6,924 nt of DNA from Nitrososphaerota archaeon (GTDB lineage Archaea; Thermoproteota; Nitrososphaeria; Nitrososphaerales; UBA57). Below the pieces are notes generated by a model that did no database searches, was not told where the DNA came from, and saw only the letters and a program-made list of their open reading frames with translations. The stretch lies in contig JACPBJ010000094.1 in NCBI GenBank assembly GCA_016180375.1, positions 1-6,924 of the forward strand, read 5' to 3'. Both the position numbers and the translations under genes were made by a program. Below, one piece after another: positions 1 to 4,369 of the stretch (its first letter is position 1; each line of letters opens with the position of its first letter).

Positions 1-19
1 TACAAACGGAGCATTGAAC

Positions 20-40
20 ATAGGGGGCCCCTATCGTTTT
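20..40 (+). terminator. Hairpin plus T-tract, possible terminator of an upstream gene
   Basis: Seven-base arms ATAGGGG (20-26) and CCCCTAT (28-34) are perfectly complementary around a single base, and TTTT follows at 37-40. A one-base loop cannot form as drawn, so the innermost pairs would open. The layout suits a transcript end coming from the left of the window, where no gene can be seen. Archaeal termination depends mainly on the T-tract, which is only four bases long here. A protein-binding palindrome upstream of the next promoter is an alternative reading. Confidence 0.4.
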
Positions 41-42
41 GA

Positions 43-52
43 CTAGGCCTAG
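43..52. repeat. Perfect 10-bp palindrome CTAGGCCTAG
   Basis: CTAGGCCTAG reads the same on both strands and ends seven bases before the TATA box at 59-66, covering the area where TFB or a regulator would touch. It may be an operator. A 10-bp palindrome can also arise by chance, and no second copy was noticed in the window. Confidence 0.3.
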
Positions 53-66
53 AGGGGGTATAAAAA
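53..66 (+). promoter_or_regulatory. TATA-box promoter for the RNA-like transcript
   Basis: TATAAAAA at 59-66 follows a purine-rich GAGGGGG run that occupies the BRE position. Archaeal transcription normally begins about 25 bp downstream of the centre of the box, which predicts a start near 85-90. No convincing start codon or long reading frame follows, so the promoter appears to drive a non-coding transcript. Confidence 0.55.
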
Positions 67-84
67 GCGGATAAATGATCTCTC

Positions 85-207
85 GGAGAGTTACCAGAAG
101 CTAATCAGTGATACTTGGCGGGGTGGCGGATCCGGTGGGGCCTGAACCCTTAGAGGGCACGAGTCCGCCTATGGAGGCGGGTGATAATGCCTCCTTCCCG
201 CTTTTTT
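85..207 (+). ncRNA. Putative structured non-coding RNA, family not recognised
   Basis: The region is GC-rich, starts about where the TATA box at 59-66 predicts, and ends in a T6 tract (202-207). No stop-free frame of useful length runs through it. Complementary segments are dense. GGCGGA (125-130) pairs with TCCGCC (164-169), enclosing GTG/CAC (135-137/158-160) and CCC/GGG (147-149/155-157). GGAGGC (173-178) pairs with GCCTCC (189-194), and GCGGG (177-181) with CCCGC (197-201). The signatures I would expect of tRNA, 5S rRNA, SRP RNA helix 8 or RNase P RNA are absent. The 5' end is an estimate from promoter spacing and could be off by several bases. It could be a stable small RNA or a cis-acting leader. 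Confidence 0.5.
173..207 (+). terminator. GC-rich hairpin(s) followed by T6
   Basis: Two overlapping hairpins precede the TTTTTT tract at 202-207. One is GGAGGC/GCCTCC (173-178/189-194, 10-nt loop). The other is GCGGG/CCCGC (177-181/197-201), which abuts the T-tract directly. They share bases 177-178 and cannot both form. The combination is the strongest transcript-end signal in the window and would end the plus-strand RNA about 150 bp short of the convergent DUF2182 gene. Confidence 0.6.
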
Positions 208-356
208 GATGCGATGTTGGCACCTTCAAGGGTGATTAGCCGACCTACCCTCCCTATTTTTTGACAATGGATATCTGGCTCAGGCCCTACTCATCCGATA
301 GGAATTTTCCGGAGCAAATCTCCACCTTTTTGCTCTCAGAAATCACGAATTTGCGT
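208..356. other. Intergenic region between the RNA and the DUF2182 gene; weak signals only
   Basis: No reading frame worth calling was found. A second T6 tract at 257-262 follows a pyrimidine-rich run and could catch plus-strand read-through. Closer to the DUF2182 stop, GAGCAAA (312-318) and TTTGCTC (329-335) form a perfect 7-bp stem with a 10-nt loop. On the minus strand this lies 22 bases past the stop codon, so it may mark the 3' end of the DUF1326-DUF2182 mRNA. It has no T-tract after it in that direction. Confidence 0.4.
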
Positions 357-1199
357 TTATAAGGGCATGACGAGCATATTAGGGACAAAGAGTGCCACAA
401 CTCCAAGCAGTATGAATCCTGCAGCAACCGTGTTAGTGAACCAAGCCGCGCCTCGGATAATTACCTTCTCTGAGGCGATCACTGCGGCGAGGATCGCCAT
501 GAACGGCAGGCTCATGACAGCGACTACAAACATGACGAGCATGTATGCCCAACAGCAACCCACGCAATACTTGCCGTGAGATAACCCCATTCGAATACTC
601 CCGAGCAACCCCTTTTGTGAATGAACCGCGAAGAATCCCAGTGGGGAGACACAGTGTGATAGGCACCTTGACTTTAATGGAGAGAGTTGATAGATTCCAG
701 TAAAGATCAACACAAGGCTTGGTGCAAAGAGGGCAACTGACGAGAGAGTCGGGAGAAGCGAGGAAGCACTGACAGTGAAGAAGACAGCAAAGTAGACAAG
801 AAGACCCAAGCCTGCATATGTCGCAAGATAACCCATAAGAAAGAGCGGTGTGCCTATGGCTCTGGCAACGTAAGGATTCGATTCAATCTTCGTAGCGACC
901 TTGTTGTAGAAGACTACAACGGGAACCATGGCAGGGAACATCATGGCGACCATTCCGACTACCCAAACCAGCTCAAAGAGACTGATCGAGGAGAGTGAGA
1001 TAGATGAGACCAAGAAAGCAACGCCCATCACCATGCCTGAATTTGACGGATCCATTTGCATGAATGGCATAAGGTAGTAGGTTAAAGCCCAAGAAATTGC
1101 AGATACAGATAGCAAAAGAAACGAAACTGTTAGGCTGAGTCTATCTGTAGTAAGTATGGGAGGCGTCGGTCGCTGGCCCAAAGGGGGATTGCCAGACAT
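357..1199 (-). CDS. DUF2182 family predicted metal-binding integral membrane protein
   Basis: A 280-residue polytopic membrane protein with about seven hydrophobic segments (roughly 22-43, 50-68, 73-98, 113-142, 150-170, 211-240, 252-277). It has the DUF2182 hallmarks in order: a W-x2-G-M-x2-M-M-x-P-A motif (79-90), PLK-x2-C-x3-C-x-SP (174-186, Cys179 and Cys183), and G-x2-H-G-x2-C-V-G-C-C-W-x2-M (205-220, Cys212, Cys215, Cys216). The clustered cysteines, with His182 and His208, suggest metal or thiol chemistry at or in the membrane. The family has no established biochemical role that I can name. Length matches the family. The ATG is supported by GGGAGGT ten bases upstream. It is the second gene of an operon, 45 bp after DUF1326, a family often found beside it. 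Family assignment is firm; metal binding is inferred. Confidence 0.88.
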   Translation of the reverse strand: MSGNPPLGQRPTPPILTTDRLSLTVSFLLLSVSAISWALTYYLMPFMQMDPSNSGMVMGVAFLVSSISLSSISLFELVWVVGMVAMMFPAMVPVVVFYNKVATKIESNPYVARAIGTPLFLMGYLATYAGLGLLVYFAVFFTVSASSLLPTLSSVALFAPSLVLIFTGIYQLSPLKSRCLSHCVSPLGFFAVHSQKGLLGSIRMGLSHGKYCVGCCWAYMLVMFVVAVMSLPFMAILAAVIASEKVIIRGAAWFTNTVAAGFILLGVVALFVPNMLVMPL

Positions 1200-1209
1200 T
1201 AGAGAGCCG

Positions 1210-1216
1210 ACCTCCC
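1210..1216 (-). promoter_or_regulatory. Ribosome-binding site of the DUF2182 gene
   Basis: Read on the minus strand, GGGAGGT lies 10 bases before the ATG at 1199 and matches the archaeal anti-Shine-Dalgarno sequence. It fixes the start of the second cistron. The first cistron lacks a comparable site, as expected when the leading gene of an operon is leaderless and the following one is leadered. Confidence 0.7.
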
Positions 1217-1219
1217 TTC

Positions 1220-1239
1220 ATCTAGTTGCTTGCCTAGAT
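1220..1239 (-). repeat. Intercistronic inverted repeat, ATCTAG-N8-CTAGAT
   Basis: Perfect 6-bp arms at 1220-1225 and 1234-1239 with an 8-nt spacer fill the middle of the 45-bp gap between the DUF1326 and DUF2182 genes. On the mRNA the hairpin would sit four bases upstream of the DUF2182 ribosome-binding site. It could affect translation of the second gene or mRNA processing. The arms are AT-rich and the stem would be weak. Confidence 0.35.
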
Positions 1240-1244
1240 AAGGA

Positions 1245-1859
1245 TCATGGACCTTGGTAGGAAAATCGTCCTGATGAGGAGTAGCGTCCACTTATCTCGT
1301 ACTCCAATCCCCCGACTGAGGCCTGGTACTGTTGCGTGACACCGACGATCTTCTCCATAGATGGAGCAAAGAGAGGATCGTAGGTCTGTGCAGTTTTAGG
1401 CTCCGACTTGAAGGGAGTTCCTGGGGGAGCTTTTACAAACTCGGCTCGGATGTTAAGAGTCTTGCCAGCCTTGACCCACCAAGACTTTCTGTCGTTTGAA
1501 TACTCGAACTTTGCCCAAAAGATACCAAAAGGAGTCTTCACACTCATCATGGAAAATAAGCCTCCTGCCTTCCCCCCAAGGATCTGCGTCAATGCGTCAC
1601 GCTGTTCCTGTCTCAATTTCTCATCGAGTATCCACGCTGCCTTTTCAATTCCCATGAGAGGGTTTTGGGTCGCGTACAGAACGCCGGCGACCGTGAAGTC
1701 GTCCAGCTTTGTTTTCCCGTAGTTGCCCTTCTCAATATGCCACACACCTGTTGCACGGCAATCGCTCCCGTTTGGAGCTTGGAAGTAGACACATGGGCAC
1801 AGAGTCTGACAATTACATGCATCGAATACGGTTCCTTCTAGTTTCCATTTCTCAGGCAT
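1245..1859 (-). CDS. DUF1326 family cysteine-rich protein
   Basis: A 204-residue protein without signal peptide or membrane segment, so probably cytoplasmic. The N-terminus carries the DUF1326 signature: E-G-x3-D-A-C-N-C-x3-C-P-C (Cys15, Cys17, Cys21, Cys23), then Cys34 and a W-H-x3-G-x2-G motif near 40-48. The C-terminus has the usual G-x-S-x2-G-x-F-x-Y-x-G ending. Four closely spaced cysteines plus a fifth look like a metal or redox site, but no function is established for the family. The ATG at 1859 is supported by a TATA box about 27 bp upstream, so the transcript is probably leaderless; only a G-run without a proper ribosome-binding site precedes it. It leads the operon with DUF2182, and the recurrent pairing of the two families argues for a shared process, perhaps passing metal or sulfur between cytosol and membrane (inference). 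Confidence 0.87.
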   Translation of the reverse strand: MPEKWKLEGTVFDACNCQTLCPCVYFQAPNGSDCRATGVWHIEKGNYGKTKLDDFTVAGVLYATQNPLMGIEKAAWILDEKLRQEQRDALTQILGGKAGGLFSMMSVKTPFGIFWAKFEYSNDRKSWWVKAGKTLNIRAEFVKAPPGTPFKSEPKTAQTYDPLFAPSMEKIVGVTQQYQASVGGLEYEISGRYSSSGRFSYQGP

Positions 1860-1882
1860 GAGCCCCCAAAGTGAATGGCCCG

Positions 1883-1888
1883 ATATAA
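1883..1888 (-). promoter_or_regulatory. TATA box for the DUF1326-DUF2182 operon
   Basis: On the minus strand CCTTATATC lies with its TTATAT core at 1888-1883, centred about 27 bp from the ATG at 1859. Transcription would therefore start at or within a few bases of the start codon, giving a leaderless mRNA, which is common in this part of the Archaea. Confidence 0.6.
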
Positions 1889-1921
1889 GGCCTACGAAAT
1901 AATGTTTCCACTTTATGATTA

Positions 1922-1959
1922 CCCCAGTTTCAGGGGCATGTTTGTAACTCTAGTGCCCC
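1922..1959. repeat. Nested inverted repeats CCCC / GGGGCA / TGCCCC in the divergent promoter region
   Basis: CCCC (1922-1925) can pair with GGGG (1933-1936), or GGGGCA (1933-1938) can pair with TGCCCC (1954-1959) across a 15-base spacer. The cluster lies 63-100 bp upstream of the DUF1326 start and 83-120 bp upstream of the proposed valS start, between the two divergent units. It could be an operator for either gene, or leader structure if valS transcription starts far upstream, for example from the TATA-like CTTTATGATT at 1911-1920. Function is unknown. Confidence 0.35.
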
Positions 1960-2027
1960 CTATACGGGCGAGTCGTGCGTGCAGGCTCTAGCAAAGATTA
2001 TTAGAAATTCAGAAAATCGTCCCTGCA

Positions 2028-2044
2028 GAGGGTGAAAAACGATT
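2028..2044 (+). promoter_or_regulatory. Ribosome-binding site and probable ATT start codon of valS
   Basis: GAGGGTGA (2028-2035) contains GGTGA, complementary to the conserved 3' end of archaeal 16S rRNA. Six bases later the codon ATT (2042-2044) lies in the synthetase frame, which is open only from 2036 because of a TGA at 2033. No ATG, GTG or TTG occurs in frame between 2036 and 2240. Spacing and motif point to initiation at ATT. The alternative is a GTG at 2032 joined to the frame by an indel in the A5 run at 2035-2039. That GTG has no well-placed ribosome-binding site. Confidence 0.55.
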
Positions 2045-4369
2045 TCAAATCCGAAACTGTCAGAGAAGGCATGGGACATAGCTCTCGAGGAATCGATAAG
2101 GAAACGCTGGGACGAGCTAGGAGTCTACAAATTTAATCATAGAGATTCAAGAAAGAAGTTCGTCATAGACACTCCTCCTCCATATCCATCAGGTTGGCCG
2201 TGGCACATAGGCGCTACAGCTCACTACTCGCAAATTGATATGATTGCTAGGACATCAAGAATGATGGGTTATTCAGTTTACCTTCCCCTTGGAATTGACC
2301 GAAATGGATTGCCCATAGAAATTGCTACCGAGAAGAAGTACGGAATCAGGATGGTCGATACACCTAGAGAGAAGTTTATCGATCTTTGTAAACATGTTTT
2401 GGACGATCTGGAAGCTAAATTCATAGAAACCATGAAGATCATGGGCATGTCAGGCGACTTCGAGCATTACTACAGAACCGATTCTGAAGAATATAGAAAA
2501 CTAACTCAAGCAACTTTCATCAGACTATGGCACGACGGCTTGATTTACCAGTCAAAAAGACCAAACAACTACTGCGTAGACTGCAGAACCACGCTTGCAG
2601 ATGCAGATGTCGTCTATGAAGAGATCCCCTCTCAATTGGTCTATATCAAGTTCAAAGTAAAAGAGACTGGGGAAGAAATTCCCATAGCGACGACGAGACC
2701 AGAATTACTTAGTTCCTGCAGGGCCGTACTAGTGAACCCTGAAGATAGTAGGTATACAAAATTGCATGGCAAAACAGTGATCACTCCGATATTCAACAGA
2801 GAAGTCAAGCTAATCCCGCATCCAAGTGCAAAGCAGGAGTTCGGTTCTGGAGCCGTCATGATCTGCAGCTATGGCGATTACACGGATGTTCTGATGTTCA
2901 GAGAACTTGGTCTTCCAGAAACTATCTCCATCGACATAGACGGCAGGATGACGGAGACTGCTGCTCAATACAAGGGCCTGAAGGTCAGGCAAGCAAGGCA
3001 GAAGATTATCGAAGACATGGAAAATTTTGGCCTAGTAATAAAAAAAGAGAGCCTATTGCACAGGACTCCAATCTGCGAAAGGAGTAACACTCCGATTGAA
3101 ATTATTTCCATGGACGAATATTACCTAAAACAATTAGACCATAAGGAGCAGGTGAGGGAAGCGGCCAAGAAACTGATCTTTCATCCAGAAGGTCACAGGA
3201 GGATACTGCTCGACTGGATAGATTCCGTAAGCTTTGATTGGCCTATTTCAAGGAGGAGATTTTACGGCACTGAAATTCCCGTCTGGTACTGTAAATCATG
3301 CAATGCTCCGCATGTGCCCGAAGCTGGTCAATACTATCAGCCATGGAAGCAGAAAGCTCCATTTGAAAAGTGCAGGAAATGTGGAGACAAAGAGTTTGTT
3401 GGAGATCAAAGGACATTCGACACATGGATGGATTCTAGCATAACTCCATTGTTCGTAACAAAGTATTCTGTAAACAAAGATTTTCATTCTGCAACATATC
3501 CTACAGCGCTAAGGCCGCAGGCCAAGGACATAATCAGAACTTGGCTCTACTACACAATTCTTCGCTGCTTGCAATTGACGGGAAAGCCCCCATTCGAGCA
3601 TGCATGGATCATGGGTTATGGAGTAGATGAAAAAGGAGAGAAGATGAGCAAGAGCAAGGGCAACGTTATAGATCCACTACCAATCTTGAAGAAATACGGC
3701 GCTGACGCATTTCGACTATGGGCTGCTTCCGAAGCCAGTTTAGGCTCAGATTTCAGAGTCTCCGAGGCCAAAATTTCTGGAGTTGGCAAATTCATAACAA
3801 AGATCTGGAATGTTTCCAAGTTCATCTCCAACTTCCCCTATCCCAAAAGTGCAAACCTCATAGAGACAGACAGGTGGATTCTGAGTGAACTTTCAATTCT
3901 GGCAAAAGAGGCTCTTGAAGGGTACAAGGACTTCAACTTCTTTATCCCAGCGAACAAAGTCAGGGAATTCCTTTGGAACGTGTTCGCACCTCACTACGTC
4001 GAGATGGTTAAGCAGAGAGCCTATGGCATGAACTTCAGCGAAGAAGAAAAGAGCGCTGCACACTATACGCTTCATACAGGCCTGAGGGTTATTCTCCTCT
4101 TACTCGCACCCATAACTCCGTTCGTAATCGACAAAGTGTGGACAGACCTTTATGATGCAAAGAGTATCCATGTAGAAAAGTTTCCTGATTTGGGACAGGA
4201 TTATGGTTTAAGCAATCTCACCTCAAAGATAGTCGATTTCAATTCCAACGTATGGAATGCTAAAAGAGAGAAAGGTCTATCGCTCAGAGACGGCATCAGG
4301 ATAGAGATCCCTAAAGATCTCGAAGCATTGCAGAAAGATCTGAAGGCTATGCACAACATCCAAAGTTAG
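2042..4369 (+). CDS. valS: Valyl-tRNA synthetase, archaeal type
   Basis: Class Ia synthetase that attaches valine to tRNA-Val in the cytoplasm. From the ATT at 2042 it is 775 residues. It shows PPPYPSG followed by HIGA (55-58, the HIGH-like ATP site), and a GIDRNGLP-x-E motif typical of archaeal ValRS. A CVDC pair (178-181) and a CP1 editing domain beginning at ATTRPE follow. Next come a C-x2-C...C-x2-C zinc module (417, 420, 444, 447), the FDTWMDSS motif, KMSKS (534-538) and a helical anticodon-binding domain to the end. The length suits archaeal ValRS. The start is unusual: the first ATG (2240) would remove the HIGH-like motif, whereas the ATT start gives an N-terminus with an NPKLSEKAW stretch like other archaeal ValRS. 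IleRS and LeuRS fit the motifs less well. The gene diverges from the DUF1326 operon, and its stop overlaps the protease stop by 4 bp. Family confidence is very high; start confidence is moderate. Confidence 0.93.
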   Translation: MSNPKLSEKAWDIALEESIRKRWDELGVYKFNHRDSRKKFVIDTPPPYPSGWPWHIGATAHYSQIDMIARTSRMMGYSVYLPLGIDRNGLPIEIATEKKYGIRMVDTPREKFIDLCKHVLDDLEAKFIETMKIMGMSGDFEHYYRTDSEEYRKLTQATFIRLWHDGLIYQSKRPNNYCVDCRTTLADADVVYEEIPSQLVYIKFKVKETGEEIPIATTRPELLSSCRAVLVNPEDSRYTKLHGKTVITPIFNREVKLIPHPSAKQEFGSGAVMICSYGDYTDVLMFRELGLPETISIDIDGRMTETAAQYKGLKVRQARQKIIEDMENFGLVIKKESLLHRTPICERSNTPIEIISMDEYYLKQLDHKEQVREAAKKLIFHPEGHRRILLDWIDSVSFDWPISRRRFYGTEIPVWYCKSCNAPHVPEAGQYYQPWKQKAPFEKCRKCGDKEFVGDQRTFDTWMDSSITPLFVTKYSVNKDFHSATYPTALRPQAKDIIRTWLYYTILRCLQLTGKPPFEHAWIMGYGVDEKGEKMSKSKGNVIDPLPILKKYGADAFRLWAASEASLGSDFRVSEAKISGVGKFITKIWNVSKFISNFPYPKSANLIETDRWILSELSILAKEALEGYKDFNFFIPANKVREFLWNVFAPHYVEMVKQRAYGMNFSEEEKSAAHYTLHTGLRVILLLLAPITPFVIDKVWTDLYDAKSIHVEKFPDLGQDYGLSNLTSKIVDFNSNVWNAKREKGLSLRDGIRIEIPKDLEALQKDLKAMHNIQS

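Noticed and set aside
85..207. tRNA, 5S rRNA, SRP RNA or RNase P RNA
   Set aside because: No cloverleaf or proper T-loop on either strand (a GGGTTCAGG on the minus strand lacks a matching stem and the conserved A58). No 5S, SRP helix 8 or RNase P core motifs were recognised.
171..209. 12-codon ATG reading frame across the terminator hairpins
   Set aside because: No ribosome-binding site precedes it, it is too short to judge, and its bases are better explained by RNA pairing and the T6 tract.
367..579. Plus-strand reading frame inside the DUF2182 gene
   Set aside because: It is antisense to a gene with clear family motifs, membrane pattern and ribosome-binding site, and is itself low in recognisable features.
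1408..1722. 104-residue plus-strand frame inside the DUF1326 gene
   Set aside because: It lies opposite a well-supported family member and has no motif or promoter of its own.
2032..2136. GTG-initiated short frame overlapping the valS 5' end
   Set aside because: It is only 34 codons and ends at TAA (2134-2136). Its product has no recognisable features and valS covers the same bases. It was kept only as an alternative entry to the valS frame if an indel exists.
2240..4369. valS starting at the first ATG, giving a 709-residue protein
   Set aside because: This start drops the PPPYPSG and HIGA active-site segment, which is plainly encoded in the same open frame just upstream.
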